From: Flavobacterium sp. YO12
Lineage (GTDB): Bacteria > Bacteroidota > Bacteroidia > Flavobacteriales > Flavobacteriaceae
Reading direction: 5' to 3'
DNA: 64,000 nt
Assembly: GCF_004119495.1 (NCBI RefSeq)
Contig: NZ_NRQU01000026.1
Coordinates: forward strand, 1-64,000
Position 1 is the first letter of the stretch, and every line of letters starts with the position of its first letter. Of this stretch, positions 55,901 to 64,000 are shown one piece after another. The notes beneath the pieces were generated by a model. That model saw nothing but the letters and a program-made list of their open reading frames with translations, was not told the DNA's origin and ran no database searches. A program made the translations under genes and the position numbers.

Positions 55901-56780
55901 AAATAGATTTTACGTTAGAATCGATGATCTCTTCAACATTATCTTTGTCGATAATTGTATCACGATCAAGGATGATTTCGTTACGTTCGATAGAAACTAC
56001 CTCTCCGGTATCCTCATCTACGAAATCCTCGTGCCAAGTGTTCAAAACACGCGCAGCAAGTCTTCTTCCAATATATTTCTTAATACCCGTTTTAGAAACT
56101 TTAATTTCTTCTGCTAAGTCGAAAATTTCAAGGATATCCTTATCTCTTTCGAAACCGATAGCACGGAATAAAGTTGTAACTGGTAATTTTTTCTTTCTAT
56201 CGATATAAGCGTACATTACACTGTTGATATCTGTAGAGAATTCTATCCAAGATCCTTTAAAAGGGATTACTCTGGCAGAATAAAGTTTTGTTCCATTTGC
56301 GTGGAATGATTGACCAAAGAAAACCCCAGGAGAACGGTGTAATTGAGATACTACTACACGCTCAGCACCATTGATAACAAAAGTACCACTTGGAGTCATA
56401 TAAGGTATTGTTCCAAGATAAACATCTTGTACAATAGTTTCAAAATCTTCGTGTTCTGGATCTGTACAGTATAGTTTTAACCTAGCTTTTAAAGGCACAC
56501 TATAAGTAAGACCTCTCTCTATACATTCTTGAATTGTATAACGCGGTGGATCTACAAAATAATCTAGGAATTCCAATACAAAGTTATTTCTTGTATCTGT
56601 AATTGGGAAGTTTTCCATGAAGGTGTTGTATAACCCTTCGTTGCCTCTTTCGTCAGATTTCGTTTCTAATTGAAAGAAATCTTTAAAAGATTTAACCTGA
56701 ACATCTAGAAAATCTGGATAGTCAGGGATATTTTTTGTAGAGGCAAAATTCAATCTTTCAGTCTGATTTGTTATCATCAA
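52965..56780 (-). CDS. rpoB: DNA-directed RNA polymerase subunit beta
   Basis: 1271 residues. Rifampicin-pocket segment [33 protein letters not shown] is wild-type in form at the usual sensitive positions (Gln-Phe-Met-Asp-Gln-Thr-Asn, His, Arg, Ser; read in short pieces). Other landmarks: [22 protein letters not shown] lid region and C-terminal [18 protein letters not shown]. The ORF could begin at either of two adjacent ATG codons. Transcribed with the ribosomal protein genes upstream, past an attenuator-like hairpin. Confidence 0.97.
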   Translation of the reverse strand: MMITNQTERLNFASTKNIPDYPDFLDVQVKSFKDFFQLETKSDERGNEGLYNTFMENFPITDTRNNFVLEFLDYFVDPPRYTIQECIERGLTYSVPLKARLKLYCTDPEHEDFETIVQDVYLGTIPYMTPSGTFVINGAERVVVSQLHRSPGVFFGQSFHANGTKLYSARVIPFKGSWIEFSTDINSVMYAYIDRKKKLPVTTLFRAIGFERDKDILEIFDLAEEIKVSKTGIKKYIGRRLAARVLNTWHEDFVDEDTGEVVSIERNEIILDRDTIIDKDNVEEIIDSNVKSILLHKEDNNQADYAIIHNTLQKDPTNSEKEAVEHIYRQLRNAEPPDEETARGIIDKLFFSDQRYNLGEVGRYRMNKKLDLDIPMDKQVLTKEDIITIVKYLIELINSKAEIDDIDHLSNRRVRTVGEQLSQQFGVGLARMARTIRERMNVRDNEVFTPIDLINAKTLSSVINSFFGTNQLSQFMDQTNPLAEITHKRRLSALGPGGLSRERAGFEVRDVHYTHYGRLCPIETPEGPNIGLISSLGVYAKVNGMGFIETPYRKVTNGVVDLESTPIYLSAEEEEGKMIAQANIEMDETGKITASNVIAREEGDFPVVEPSVVHYTDVAPNQIASISASLIPFLEHDDANRALMGSNMMRQAVPLIRPEAPIVGTGLERQVASDSRVLINAEGHGTVEYVDANIITIKYDRTEDERMVSFDADEKTYNLIKFRKTNQGTSINLKPIVRRGDRVVPGQVLSEGYATQNGELALGRNLKVAFMPWKGYNFEDAIVISEKVVRDDIFTSIHVDDYSLEVRDTKLGNEELTNDIPNVSEEATKDLDENGMIRIGAEVKPGDILIGKITPKGESDPTPEEKLLRAIFGDKAGDVKDASLKASPSLHGVVLDKKLFARAVKDKRKRTQDKDALGALEMEFETKFVELKDRLVEKLFLIVNGKTSQGVMNDLGEEVLPKGKKYTQKMLYAVEDFAHLSKGQWVADDATNKMVNDLIHNYKIKLNDLQGSLRREKFTITVGDELPSGILKLAKIYIAKKRKLKVGDKMAGRHGNKGIVARIVRHEDMPFLEDGTPVDIVLNPLGVPSRMNIGQIYETVLGWAGMNLGRKFATPIFDGASLDEINALTDEANVPRFGHTYLYDGGTGERFAQKATVGVIYMLKLGHMVDDKMHARSIGPYSLITQQPLGGKAQFGGQRFGEMEVWALEAYGASSTLREILTVKSDDVIGRAKTYEAIVKGESMPEPGLPESFNVLMHELKGLGLDIRLEE

Positions 56781-56979
56781 TGGACAAAATTTTGATTAAA
56801 AAAAGTAATTTTTTTGTGTAAAACACACTGTTTAATCTATACTTTCTTATTATAATCAATACATCTTTAAAAATAAACCAAAAGTAAGTTCAATTTTTTT
56901 TCTTCGTATTGATCAAAAACTTTTTCGTATTTTAAACTATTTGATAATAAAACTTGATATATTTTATTATACGAAAAAT

Positions 56980-57016
56980 GGTTTAGGCCTTTGAGTGTTA
57001 ACTCAGGACCTAAACC
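56980..57016 (-). terminator. Attenuator-like hairpin between rplL and rpoB
   Basis: GGTTTAGG (56980-56987) pairs with CCTAAACC (57009-57016), extended by inner pairs; on the minus strand ATTTTTCG follows. In other bacteria partial termination here lowers RNA polymerase relative to L7/L12; the same role is likely. The remaining 258-bp gap is AT-rich. Confidence 0.7.
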
Positions 57017-57038
57017 TAGTTCTTAAAACCGTGTTGAA

Positions 57039-57410
57039 TTATTTAAGCTCAACTACAGCTCCAGCTTCTTCTAATGATTTTTTAAGACCTTCAGCCTCTT
57101 CTTTAGAAACACCTTCTTTAACAGTACTTGGAGCACCATCAACTACATCTTTAGCTTCTTTAAGACCTAAACCAGTTAATTCTTTAACTAATTTTACAAC
57201 TGCTAATTTAGAAGCACCAGCTTCTTTTAATACAACTGTAAATTCAGTTTGAGCTTCTTCAGCAGCACCTTCTCCACCACCAGCAGCAACTACTACAGCT
57301 GCAGCAGCAGGCTCGATACCATACTCGTCTTTTAATATTGTTGCTAATTCGTTAACTTCTTTAACTGTTAAGTTAACTAATTGTTCTGCGAATTGTTTCA
57401 AATCTGCCAT
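57039..57410 (-). CDS. rplL: Ribosomal protein bL12 (L7/L12)
   Basis: 123 residues: helical N-terminal dimerisation domain ([20 protein letters not shown]), Ala-rich hinge ([12 protein letters not shown]) and the globular C-terminal domain with [20 protein letters not shown] that recruits translation GTPases. Standard length and gene order. Confidence 0.97.
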   Translation of the reverse strand: MADLKQFAEQLVNLTVKEVNELATILKDEYGIEPAAAAVVVAAGGGEGAAEEAQTEFTVVLKEAGASKLAVVKLVKELTGLGLKEAKDVVDGAPSTVKEGVSKEEAEGLKKSLEEAGAVVELK

Positions 57411-57501
57411 TTTTTCTATCGTTTAAAATGATTTGTAAAATATAATTTATTTATTGTGCGCTAATTAAGCAACAAGGAAAATTAATTCCCTGCTTGAATT
57501 A

Positions 57502-58005
57502 TTATGCCTCAGCTTCTTCTTCGCTACCAGCGAATTTGTTTTGTAAAGCTGAAATAATTCTTTGAGCTGGTGATTGTAATAATCCAATGATTTCACCAAT
57601 AAGCTCTTCTTTAGATTTAATAGTTGCTAATGCATCTAATTGATCATCACCAATATAAACTTCAGAATTAATATAAGCTCCTTTTAATACAGGTTTAGCT
57701 GATTTTTTTCTGAAATCTTTGATTATTTTTCCAGGTGCATTTGCAACATCTGAAATAAATATAGCACTATTACCAGTCAATACTGAAGGTAAATCTCCAT
57801 AGTCATTAGCAGAAGCTTCCATTGCTTTAGCAAGCAAAGTGTTTTTTACAACTTCTAATTTTATACCTGCTTTAAAGCAAGCTCTTCTCAAGCTTGAAGT
57901 TGTTTCTGCATTTAATCCAGAAATATCAGATACATAAATAATATTTGTACCAGCTAACTGTGCAGTTAAATCTTCAATCGCGATTGATTTTTCTTCTCTA
58001 GTCAT
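57502..58005 (-). CDS. rplJ: Ribosomal protein uL10
   Basis: 167 residues; forms the base of the L12 stalk. Recognisable RREEK-type start (TREEKSIAIEDL), TSSLRRACFKAGIKLEVVKNTL and the C-terminal L12-binding helix. Lies between rplA and rplL with a 91-nt spacer to rplL, where L10 is known to regulate itself in other bacteria; no leader structure is obvious here. Confidence 0.96.
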   Translation of the reverse strand: MTREEKSIAIEDLTAQLAGTNIIYVSDISGLNAETTSSLRRACFKAGIKLEVVKNTLLAKAMEASANDYGDLPSVLTGNSAIFISDVANAPGKIIKDFRKKSAKPVLKGAYINSEVYIGDDQLDALATIKSKEELIGEIIGLLQSPAQRIISALQNKFAGSEEEAEA

Positions 58006-58027
58006 ACTAAAAATTATTAACTACCAA

Positions 58028-58717
58028 TTATACTGCTTTAGGGTCCAATGCAATTGCTGGACTCATAGTGCTTGTAAGGTGAATACCTTTAATGTAGGTA
58101 CCTTTAGCAGCAGTTGGTTTAAGTTTGATTAATGTTTGAATAATTTCGTGTGCATTGTCATAAATTTGCTCAGCTCCAAAAGAAACTTTACCAATTCCTG
58201 CATGTACGATACCAGTTTTGTCAACTTTAAAGTCAATTTTACCAGCTTTAACCTCTTGAACAGCTTTTGCAACATCCATAGTTACAGTACCTGTTTTAGG
58301 GTTTGGCATTAAACCTCTAGGTCCTAAAATACGACCTAATGGACCTAATTTACCCATAACAGCTGGCATAGTGATGATTACATCAACATCTGTCCAACCA
58401 TCTTTAATTTTTTGTAAGTAATCATCAAGACCTACATAATCAGCTCCAGCTTCTTTAGCTTCAGCTTCTTTATCTGGAGTAACTAATGCTAATACTTTAA
58501 CATCTTTACCTGTTCCGTGAGGTAATGTAACTACACCTCTAACCATTTGATTCGCTTTTCTTGGATCTACACCCAAACGAACTGCGATATCAACAGACTC
58601 ATCAAATTTTGCAGAAGCAATAACTTTAATTAATGCAGCTGCATCTTTTAAAGTATATAGCTTGTTCTTTTCAATTTTTGAAGCAGCCTCTTTTTGCTTT
58701 TTTGTTAATTTTGCCAT
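58028..58717 (-). CDS. rplA: Ribosomal protein uL1
   Basis: 229 residues with the L1 signature region [21 protein letters not shown] and [19 protein letters not shown]. Binds the L1 stalk of 23S rRNA and in many bacteria represses its own rplK-rplA mRNA. It follows rplK by 13 nt. Confidence 0.97.
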   Translation of the reverse strand: MAKLTKKQKEAASKIEKNKLYTLKDAAALIKVIASAKFDESVDIAVRLGVDPRKANQMVRGVVTLPHGTGKDVKVLALVTPDKEAEAKEAGADYVGLDDYLQKIKDGWTDVDVIITMPAVMGKLGPLGRILGPRGLMPNPKTGTVTMDVAKAVQEVKAGKIDFKVDKTGIVHAGIGKVSFGAEQIYDNAHEIIQTLIKLKPTAAKGTYIKGIHLTSTMSPAIALDPKAV

Positions 58718-58730
58718 TTCTTTCTCTTAA

Positions 58731-59168
58731 TTAAAAAGGAGCATCTCCTGATACAGTTATACCCATAGATCTAGCAGTTCCAGCGATCATGCTCATTGCA
58801 GATTCGATTGTGAATGCATTTAAATCTACCATTTTATCTTCAGCGATTGCTTTGATAACGTCCCAAGTAACACTTGCTACTTTTTTACGATTTGGTTCAC
58901 CTGATCCAGACTTTAGCTTTGCAGCTTCCAATAATTGGACAGCAGCTGGAGGAGTCTTAACAACAAAATCAAATGATTTGTCTTTATACACAGTAATTTG
59001 TACTGGGCATATTTTGCCAGGTTTATCTTGTGTTCTAGCATTGAACTGCTTACAGAACTCCATGATATTAACCCCAGCAGCTCCTAAAGCAGGTCCAACC
59101 GGTGGCGACGGATTCGCAGCACCTCCCTTAACTTGTAGTTTAACTACCTTACTAATTTCTTTAGCCAT
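58731..59168 (-). CDS. rplK: Ribosomal protein uL11
   Basis: 145 residues with the Pro-rich linker [20 protein letters not shown] and the rRNA-binding C-terminal domain. Part of the GTPase-associated centre. A hairpin lies just upstream of its start (59185-59213). Confidence 0.97.
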   Translation of the reverse strand: MAKEISKVVKLQVKGGAANPSPPVGPALGAAGVNIMEFCKQFNARTQDKPGKICPVQITVYKDKSFDFVVKTPPAAVQLLEAAKLKSGSGEPNRKKVASVTWDVIKAIAEDKMVDLNAFTIESAMSMIAGTARSMGITVSGDAPF

Positions 59169-59184
59169 TTTTTAAAAAATTTAA

Positions 59185-59213
59185 CACTATAATCATTGGA
59201 AGCGATTATAGTG
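59185..59213 (-). promoter_or_regulatory. Hairpin in the nusG-rplK spacer (possible L1 target or processing site)
   Basis: CACTATAATC (59185-59194) and GATTATAGTG (59204-59213) pair perfectly around a 9-nt loop, 16 nt upstream of the rplK start on the minus strand. Known L1 operators also sit just before rplK, but the L1-binding sequence asymmetry is not evident here. Confidence 0.5.
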
Positions 59214-59235
59214 GTTATTATAGATGTAACAAAAA

Positions 59236-59790
59236 TTATACTTTTTCAACTTGCATAAAACTTAACTCTAATGGTGTTTTTCTTCCGAAAATCTTAACCA
59301 TAACTTCAAGTTTACGCTTCTCTTCATTAATTTTTTCAACCGTTCCGTTGAATCCGTTAAATGGACCATCGATCACTTTAACAGTTTCACCTAAGTTGAA
59401 AGGAATAGCACGAGTATCTGTATTTACAGCTAACTCATCAACTTTACCTAACATTCTATTTACTTCAGAAAGCCTCAAAGGAACAGGTTCTCCGCCTTTG
59501 ATCTCACCTAAAAATCCAATAACACTAGTAATTGACTTAATAATATGAGGGATTTCACCAACTAAATTAGCTTCAATCATAACATATCCAGGAAAGTAAA
59601 CTTTATCCTTAGATGATTTTTTCCCATCCTTTACAGTAACTACTTTTTCAGTAGGAACTAAAACTTGAGAAACATAATCCTCCATACCTAATCTCGCAAT
59701 CTCAGTCTCAATGTAAGCTTTCACTTTATTCTCTTGACCACTAACCGCTCTAACTACGTACCATTTTTTCACATTATTATCTGCCATCAC
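59236..59790 (-). CDS. nusG: Transcription antitermination/elongation factor NusG
   Basis: 184 residues: N-terminal NGN domain (KWYVVRAVSGQENKVKAYIE) and C-terminal KOW domain (GETVKVIDGPFNGFNGTVEKI). Binds RNA polymerase to aid processivity and Rho or ribosome coupling. Standard gene order after secE. Confidence 0.96.
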   Translation of the reverse strand: MMADNNVKKWYVVRAVSGQENKVKAYIETEIARLGMEDYVSQVLVPTEKVVTVKDGKKSSKDKVYFPGYVMIEANLVGEIPHIIKSITSVIGFLGEIKGGEPVPLRLSEVNRMLGKVDELAVNTDTRAIPFNLGETVKVIDGPFNGFNGTVEKINEEKRKLEVMVKIFGRKTPLELSFMQVEKV

Positions 59791-59797
59791 AAAAAAA

Positions 59798-59995
59798 TTA
59801 TCCTTTTAACCAGTTAAAAAATCCAGCCAAAGCTTTTGCAAAAAATTCGTCTACTCCCCATGTTGCCAAAGCAAATAGAATCGAAAATACAGCCACGACA
59901 ATTGTCAATTTTTGAACCTCAGCCCAAGCAGGCCAAGTAACATTTGACTTTAACTCTTCGAAAGCCTCTGATAAATAATTAGTAACTTTTGTCAT
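59798..59995 (-). CDS. secE: Preprotein translocase subunit SecE
   Basis: 65 residues with one amphipathic and one transmembrane helix: YLSEAFEELKSNVTWPAWAEV then LTIVVAVFSILFALATWGVD. Single-TM SecE typical of this phylum. It starts 7 nt upstream of nusG on the same strand. Confidence 0.95.
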   Translation of the reverse strand: MTKVTNYLSEAFEELKSNVTWPAWAEVQKLTIVVAVFSILFALATWGVDEFFAKALAGFFNWLKG

Positions 59996-60013
59996 TTGAT
60001 ATGTTTTTTATTG

Positions 60014-60084
60014 CACGGGCGGAGGGATTCGAACCCCCATCAACGGTTTTGGAGACCGCTATTCTACCCTTGAACTACGCCCGT
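60014..60084 (-). tRNA. tRNA-Trp (CCA anticodon)
   Basis: 71 nt. Acceptor stem ACGGGCG/CGCCCGT, D-loop GTTCAAGGGTAG, anticodon stem GGTCT with loop CTCCAAA giving anticodon CCA, and T-arm GGGGGTTCGAATCCC. The 3' CCA is not encoded. It lies between tuf and secE. Confidence 0.95.
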
Positions 60085-60088
60085 AATT

Positions 60089-60126
60089 AAAGCCAGTGAC
60101 TTCAGTTAAGAAAATCAACTGGCTTT
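60089..60126. other. Hairpin between tuf and tRNA-Trp
   Basis: AAAGCCAGT (60089-60097) pairs with ACTGGCTTT (60118-60126) over a 20-nt loop. Only the plus-strand reading has a long T tract, so on the minus strand it is probably a processing or partial termination signal. Confidence 0.5.
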
Positions 60127-60147
60127 TTTTTATAATTTTTATAGAAA

Positions 60148-61335
60148 TTACTCTACAATCTCAGTAACCTGTCCAGCACCAACTGTTCTACCACCTTCAC
60201 GGATAGCAAAACGTAAACCTACGTTCATTGCGATTGGGCTTAATAAAGCAACATTAATAGTTAAGTTATCTCCTGGCATTACCATCTCTACTCCTTCTGG
60301 TAAAGTAATAACTCCTGTTACGTCAGTTGTACGTACGTAGAACTGTGGACGGTAGTTATTATGGAATGGAGTATGACGTCCACCTTCTTCTTTTTTCAAG
60401 ATATAAACCTCAGCTTTGAAAGTAGAGTGTGGTTTTACTGATCCTGGCTTAATGATAACCATTCCTCTTTTGATAGATTCTTTATCAATACCTCTTAATA
60501 ATAAACCTACGTTATCTCCAGCTTCACCTCTATCAAGGATTTTACGGAACATCTCAACTCCAGTAATAGTAGAAGTTAATTTATCAGCTCCCATACCAAT
60601 GATTTCAACAGCATCACCTGTATTAGCAATACCAGTTTCGATACGACCTGTAGCAACAGTTCCACGACCTGTAATTGTAAATACGTCTTCAACCGGCATC
60701 AAGAATGGTTTTGCTACGTCACGCACTGGCTCTTCGATCCAAGCATCAACAGCATCCATTAATTCAATGATTTTTGGTACCCAAGCAGGATCATTATTCA
60801 ATCCTCCTAAAGCAGAACCTTGAACTACAGGACCATTATCTCCATCATATTCGTAGAAAGATAATAAATCTCTAATTTCCATTTCAACAAGCTCTAATAA
60901 CTCAGCATCATCAACCATATCCACTTTGTTCATGAAAACAACGATTCTTGGAATACCTACCTGACGACCTAAAAGGATGTGCTCACGAGTTTGTGGCATT
61001 GGACCATCTGTAGCAGCAACTACTAAGATAGCTCCATCCATTTGAGCAGCACCAGTAACCATGTTCTTTACGTAATCCGCGTGACCAGGACAGTCAACGT
61101 GAGCGTAGTGACGGTTAGCAGTTTCATACTCTACGTGTGATGTATTAATAGTAATACCTCTTTCTTTCTCCTCTGGAGCGTTATCGATTTGATCAAACGA
61201 TTTTGCTTGACAGTAACCAGCATCTGACAATACTTTTGTAATTGCAGCAGTTAATGTAGTTTTTCCGTGATCTACGTGTCCAATTGTACCTATGTTTAAG
61301 TGCGGTTTGGAACGATTAAAATTCTCCTTTGCCAT
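60148..61335 (-). CDS. tuf: Elongation factor Tu
   Basis: 395 residues. GTPase motifs [33 protein letters not shown]; domain 3 ends [15 protein letters not shown]. Delivers aminoacyl-tRNA to the ribosome. It is embedded among tRNA genes as in many bacteria; only one copy occurs in this window. Confidence 0.98.
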   Translation of the reverse strand: MAKENFNRSKPHLNIGTIGHVDHGKTTLTAAITKVLSDAGYCQAKSFDQIDNAPEEKERGITINTSHVEYETANRHYAHVDCPGHADYVKNMVTGAAQMDGAILVVAATDGPMPQTREHILLGRQVGIPRIVVFMNKVDMVDDAELLELVEMEIRDLLSFYEYDGDNGPVVQGSALGGLNNDPAWVPKIIELMDAVDAWIEEPVRDVAKPFLMPVEDVFTITGRGTVATGRIETGIANTGDAVEIIGMGADKLTSTITGVEMFRKILDRGEAGDNVGLLLRGIDKESIKRGMVIIKPGSVKPHSTFKAEVYILKKEEGGRHTPFHNNYRPQFYVRTTDVTGVITLPEGVEMVMPGDNLTINVALLSPIAMNVGLRFAIREGGRTVGAGQVTEIVE

Positions 61336-61390
61336 TTTACTTAATTTTTAATCTTAGTTATATATTAATTTTCAATTTCCTACTTACTTG

Positions 61391-61462
61391 AGCCAATGTC
61401 GGGATTTGAACCCGAGACCTCTTCCTTACCAAGGAAGCACTCTACCCCTGAGCTACACCGGC
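61391..61462 (-). tRNA. tRNA-Thr (GGT anticodon)
   Basis: 72 nt. Acceptor GCCGGTG/CATTGGC with two G-U pairs, D-arm GCTCAGGGGTAGAGT, anticodon stem CTTCC with loop TTGGTAA giving GGT, T-arm CGGGTTCAAATCCCG. CCA not encoded. Confidence 0.95.
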
Positions 61463-61532
61463 AGAGAGTTCTAATTTTAGAATTTAGACTTCAGATTTTA
61501 AAAATCTAAAACCCAAAATCTCACTTTTTTTG

Positions 61533-61613
61533 TGGGGAGAGCAGGATTCGAACCTGCGAAGTTCACACAGCAGATTTACAGTCTGCCCTCGTTGGCCGCT
61601 TGAGTATCTCCCC
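61533..61613 (-). tRNA. tRNA-Tyr (GTA anticodon)
   Basis: 81 nt class II tRNA with a long variable arm. Acceptor GGGGAGA/TCTCCCC, anticodon stem GCAGA with loop CTGTAAA giving GTA, T-arm GCAGGTTCGAATCCTGC. Confidence 0.95.
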
Positions 61614-61676
61614 TAAATTTTAAAATCCAATCTTTTAAAAGAACTTGTTTCAAATCGCATTTGAAACTTTTTTTTG

Positions 61677-61750
61677 AGCCGATAGAGGGACTCGAACCCA
61701 CGACCTGCTGATTACAAATCAGCTGCTCTAGCCAGCTGAGCTACATCGGC
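61677..61750 (-). tRNA. tRNA-Thr (TGT anticodon)
   Basis: 74 nt. Acceptor GCCGATG/TATCGGC, anticodon stem GCTGA with loop TTTGTAA giving TGT, T-arm GTGGGTTCGAGTCCC. First gene of the Thr-Tyr-Thr-tuf-Trp-secE transcript. A small hairpin GTTTCAAA/TTTGAAAC sits in the spacer to tRNA-Tyr. Confidence 0.95.
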
Positions 61751-61758
61751 GAATACAT

Positions 61759-61817
61759 TAAAAAAGTCCGCTATTTCTAACGGACTGCAAATGTAGCTAT
61801 TTTATCTTTTAATCAAA
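61759..61817 (-). promoter_or_regulatory. Promoter of the tRNA-tuf operon with a start-site hairpin
   Basis: On the minus strand: TTTG (complement of 61814-61817), 18-bp spacer and TACATTTG (complement of 61788-61795). The predicted start lies near 61781, directly at a hairpin AGTCCG/CGGACT (61765-61770, 61781-61786) followed by six T residues. This stem-T tract may be the terminator of hpf and/or an attenuator for the operon. Confidence 0.8.
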
Positions 61818-61840
61818 ACATTTTTTAAAAAAAATTTCAA

Positions 61841-62143
61841 TTATATATGTGCTCTTATTTTTTCTTTCCTTTTCACAAGCAATCGCTCTAACGATTCTGC
61901 TGAATTTTCAACAGCTTCTTCAAAGGACTTACATTGCTTTTTTACTAAAAAATCATCTCCCGGAACATTAATCTTAATCTCTACTGCTTTATTCTCCTTA
62001 TCACTCGTTCTTTCAACTTTTAAAAAAACATCTGCCGAAACAACTCGATCATAATACTTCTCCAGCTTATCCATTCTTTCTTGAATAAAATCAACCAATT
62101 TTCTGTCAACAGTAAAGTTAACTGCATGAACATCTACCTTCAT
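61841..62143 (-). CDS. hpf: Ribosome hibernation-promoting factor (HPF/YfiA-type, short form)
   Basis: 100 residues with the beta-alpha-beta fold of HPF: KVDVHAVNFTVDRKLVDFI, KLEKYYDRVVSADVFLKVER, AVEIKINVPGDDFLVKKQ, SFEEAVENSAESLERLL. No C-terminal dimerisation domain, so it is the short type. I start at ATG 62143, where the fold begins; a longer in-frame start overlaps xerC. Probably cotranscribed with xerC. Confidence 0.92.
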   Translation of the reverse strand: MKVDVHAVNFTVDRKLVDFIQERMDKLEKYYDRVVSADVFLKVERTSDKENKAVEIKINVPGDDFLVKKQCKSFEEAVENSAESLERLLVKRKEKIRAHI

Positions 62144-62177
62144 AATACTAATTTTAGGGTTAAACATTTCAGAATTA

Positions 62178-63071
62178 TTATTTATTTCTAGGATGCGCAT
62201 CGCCATATACTTTTTTTAGCTCCGCCAAACTATTATGAGTATAAACCTGAGTCGACGCCAAACTTGAATGCCCTAACAATTCTTTAACTGAATTTAAATC
62301 TGCTCCATTATTTAATAAGTGAGTTGCAAAAGTATGCCGTAGCACATGCGGACTCTTTTTCACCTTTTCAGAGACCCTACTAAAGTAAGAATTTATTAAT
62401 CGATACACAAAAGATTCACTCAATTTTAACCCTTTTTTTGAAATAAAAAAATATTCTGAATCACGAATTTCATCAAGCCGAATTCTCTCCTGCAAATACA
62501 AACCAACCTGATCCGCAACAATAGGCAAAAGCGGAACAATCCTTTCTTTATTTCTTTTTCCTAAAACCTTAATTACATTAGAAGACAAATCAACATTCTT
62601 CATCATCAAACCAATCAATTCAGCACGACGCATTCCTGTAGTATAAAAAAAATCCACAACAAGCCTATCTCTTATTTCTTCAAATTCAAAAGAAGAACCA
62701 ACTCCCAACATTAAATCATTTACTTCTTTTTCAGAAAAAGGAATCTGGACAACTTTTGGCGTTTTGAGCGCCTTATGTTTCAACATCGGACTAATCTCTA
62801 TTTGTTTTATTTTTAATAGAAATTTATAAAACGCTTTCAAAGAAGCCATTTTGCGATTTACAGACACATTTGAAATTCCCTGATCTACCAAAGAAACAAT
62901 CCAACTTCTAATTTGACTATAACTAACAACATCCACCTCCTCTTGCTCAAACCGCACTTTATTAAATTCTTCAAAACAATCCAAATCAGATAAATAAGCA
63001 TTAACAGTATGTGGGGAATATTTTTTCTCCAACTGCAAATAATCACGAAAAGCTTCTTTATTAGACTGCAT
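62178..63071 (-). CDS. xerC: XerC-type tyrosine recombinase
   Basis: 297 residues. SAM-like N-terminal domain (FRDYLQLEKKYSPHTVNAYLSDL); catalytic residues Arg in TTGMRRAELIGL, His-x-x-Arg in HVLRHTFATHLL, and Tyr in TQVYTHNS. In Bacteroidota this protein resolves chromosome dimers at dif. I use ATG 63071; eight residues upstream would need a TTG start. A phage or integron integrase is unlikely given length and neighbours. Confidence 0.9.
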   Translation of the reverse strand: MQSNKEAFRDYLQLEKKYSPHTVNAYLSDLDCFEEFNKVRFEQEEVDVVSYSQIRSWIVSLVDQGISNVSVNRKMASLKAFYKFLLKIKQIEISPMLKHKALKTPKVVQIPFSEKEVNDLMLGVGSSFEFEEIRDRLVVDFFYTTGMRRAELIGLMMKNVDLSSNVIKVLGKRNKERIVPLLPIVADQVGLYLQERIRLDEIRDSEYFFISKKGLKLSESFVYRLINSYFSRVSEKVKKSPHVLRHTFATHLLNNGADLNSVKELLGHSSLASTQVYTHNSLAELKKVYGDAHPRNK

Positions 63072-63135
63072 AATATTTTTTTTCGACTTACCCAATTACA
63101 GACAAATCATTTAGAAAAGATTACAAAAACAAAAA

Positions 63136-63176
63136 ACCGTTAGGATCAAAGTTAAAACTTTTTGATCACTAACGGT
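63136..63176. terminator. Terminator between rpsU and xerC
   Basis: ACCGTTAGGATCAAA (63136-63150) pairs with TTTGATCACTAACGGT (63161-63176) with one bulge. On the minus strand it lies 24 nt past the rpsU stop and a T-rich stretch follows. Confidence 0.8.
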
Positions 63177-63199
63177 AATTATTTTAAAAAAGCAGTATA

Positions 63200-63394
63200 C
63201 TAACTCTCTAAACCATCTTTCAATGTTTGGATGTAAGCAGCTTTTTGAATTTGAGCTCTTTTGATTACAGAAGGCTTAATAAAAGCAGTACGTGCTCTTA
63301 ATTGACGAACAGTTCCTGTTTTATCAAATTTTCTTTTATAGCGCTTTAATGCTCTATCGATATTTTCTCCGTCTTTAATTGGTATAATTAACAT
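63200..63394 (-). CDS. rpsU: Ribosomal protein bS21
   Basis: 64 residues, rich in basic residues; bS21 features RALKRYKRKFDKTGTVRQL and a C-terminal KRAQIQKAAYIQ. In Flavobacterium ribosomes bS21 with bS6 and bS18 covers the anti-Shine-Dalgarno end of 16S rRNA. Start ATG 63394 is fixed by the upstream Shine-Dalgarno sequence. Confidence 0.96.
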   Translation of the reverse strand: MLIIPIKDGENIDRALKRYKRKFDKTGTVRQLRARTAFIKPSVIKRAQIQKAAYIQTLKDGLES

Positions 63395-63400
63395 AATATT

Positions 63401-63413
63401 GACACCTCCTCTC
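63401..63413 (-). promoter_or_regulatory. rpsU: Strong Shine-Dalgarno sequence before rpsU
   Basis: The minus strand reads GAGAGGAGGTGTC: a six-base AGGAGG complementary to the 16S 3' end, 10 nt before the ATG. It is the only strong SD I see before a gene in this window; others have A-rich leaders. It matches the reported autoregulation in which ribosomes lacking bS21 translate rpsU using a free anti-SD. Confidence 0.9.
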
Positions 63414-63423
63414 GTTAAGGCTG

Positions 63424-63431
63424 CAAATGTA
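63424..63431 (-). promoter_or_regulatory. Candidate -7 element of rpsU promoter
   Basis: The minus strand reads TACATTTG, matching TAnnTTTG, 30 nt before the rpsU start codon. A convincing -33 TTG is not visible. Confidence 0.55.
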
Positions 63432-63564
63432 AAAATTAATTATTAATTATGAATCATAAATTTTAAATTATTTTTCTAGTAAAATATCAATCTATAAAAA
63501 GTGAGATGCGACTGGCTTAATACCTAAAACTATTTTACATACTACTTTTTACAATTCACAAAAC

Positions 63565-64000
63565 CTATTCTTTCAACAAATTTCTTGAGATAACCAATTT
63601 CTGAATCTCAGTAGTTCCCTCTCCTATAGTACATAATTTAGAATCTCTATAAAATTTCTCTACAGGGAAATCTTTGGTATAACCATAACCCCCATGAATT
63701 TGAACAGCATCATTTGCAATTTTCACACAGGCTTCTGAAGCATACATTTTTGCCATCGCTCCCAATGTAGTTACTGGTTTGTGTTTTTGCTTTAAGAAAG
63801 CAGCCTTATGCAACAGCAATTCTGACGCTTCAATTTCAGTTGCCATATCTGCCAATTTAAACGAAATTCCTTGAAAACTACTAATTGGCTGCCCAAATTG
63901 ATATCTTTCTTTTGAATATTTTAAAGCCGCCTCATATGCTCCTTTTGCAATACCTAAAGACAAAGCTCCTATAGAAATTCTTCCTCCGTCTAAAATTTTC
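63565..64000 (-). CDS. Acyl-CoA dehydrogenase, C-terminal part (runs off the window)
   Basis: Residues visible from the window edge: [20 protein letters not shown] then [19 protein letters not shown], catalytic-region and C-terminal signatures [20 protein letters not shown] and [20 protein letters not shown], ending RNLLKE. This is the C-terminal helical domain of an FAD acyl-CoA dehydrogenase (beta-oxidation or branched-chain amino acid breakdown). The frame is open to base 64000, so the start lies outside. An internal start inside the window is not credible. Confidence 0.92.
   Translation of the reverse strand, partial: KILDGGRISIGALSLGIAKGAYEAALKYSKERYQFGQPISSFQGISFKLADMATEIEASELLLHKAAFLKQKHKPVTTLGAMAKMYASEACVKIANDAVQIHGGYGYTKDFPVEKFYRDSKLCTIGEGTTEIQKLVISRNLLKE

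Noticed and set aside
61391..61750. A tRNA-Gly expected between Tyr and Thr as in the E. coli tufB cluster
   Set aside because: No further cloverleaf fits between the three tRNAs; the spacers are only about 65-70 nt with simple sequence.
62144..62206. Longer hpf start overlapping xerC
   Set aside because: The HPF fold begins at ATG 62143; the extra 21 residues are not family-like.
1..64000. CRISPR array, prophage or insertion sequence
   Set aside because: No regularly spaced direct repeats, no transposase or phage structural genes; the only site-specific recombinase is XerC-like and chromosomal in context.
36960..64000. Many long open frames on the plus strand opposite aconitase, rpoB, rpoC and tuf
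   Set aside because: They are antisense shadows of highly biased genes and have no recognisable domains or start signals.

Overview
The window is a 64 kb chromosomal segment of a Bacteroidota bacterium, almost certainly a Flavobacterium species. The support is: AT-rich DNA; promoters of the Bacteroidota type (TTG about 17-23 bp before TAnnTTTG); almost no Shine-Dalgarno sequences except before rpsU; signal peptides ending in Ala-Gln or Ser-Gln; mitochondrial-type plus AcnB-type aconitases; and the ABC-2 permease/M1 peptidase fusion and NtrC-linked kdp arrangement typical of this phylum. No transposase, integrase of a mobile element, prophage, rRNA operon or CRISPR array is visible. Dispersed palindromic intergenic repeats are common between 6.5 and 25.5 kb.

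Layout. 0-8 kb: a luciferase-like flavin oxidoreductase; a DUF2975/XRE regulatory pair behind a palindromic promoter; an ABC ATPase with a giant permease-aminopeptidase fusion. 6.8-18.6 kb: a complete potassium-uptake (Kdp) locus: an NtrC-type response regulator, a small conserved protein, two one-helix microproteins (the second is KdpF), kdpA, kdpB, kdpC, an outer-membrane porin, a KdpD reduced to its cytoplasmic N-terminal part, and a separate HAMP/PAS histidine kinase. 18.6-20.2 kb: an antitoxin-like small ORF, a membrane protein and a PAP2 phosphatase. 20.3-28.2 kb: a DNA-damage island: a LexA-like S24 repressor divergent from a Y-family polymerase and a DnaE2-like polymerase, followed by a DnaQ/GIY-YIG nuclease, AlkB and a DUF1810 protein. 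28.3-36.9 kb: an amino-acid permease, a histidine kinase with an overlapping but frameshifted receiver protein, a LysM/NlpC-P60 wall hydrolase that is also frameshifted, a Kelch protein, and a nitroreductase divergent from an HxlR regulator. 37-47.8 kb: two aconitases, a MoxR ATPase, a SurA-like foldase, RF3 and an uncharacterised Cys-motif protein. 48-62 kb: the minus-strand transcription/translation cluster tRNA-Thr, tRNA-Tyr, tRNA-Thr, tuf, tRNA-Trp, secE, nusG, rplK, rplA, rplJ, rplL, rpoB, rpoC, DUF3467. 61.8-64 kb: hpf, a XerC-type recombinase, rpsU and the 3' part of an acyl-CoA dehydrogenase gene.

The most interesting points are the self-cleavable repressor/mutasome island with repeated TGTTC half-sites at both divergent promoters; the rewired Kdp signalling (split sensor, sigma-54 regulator, extra microprotein); two neighbouring genes each missing one base in an 8-base A run; the lone strong Shine-Dalgarno sequence before rpsU; and a structured intergenic element before the porin gene that may be a Flavo-1-like RNA. 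All functional calls come from reading motifs by eye; no database search was run.
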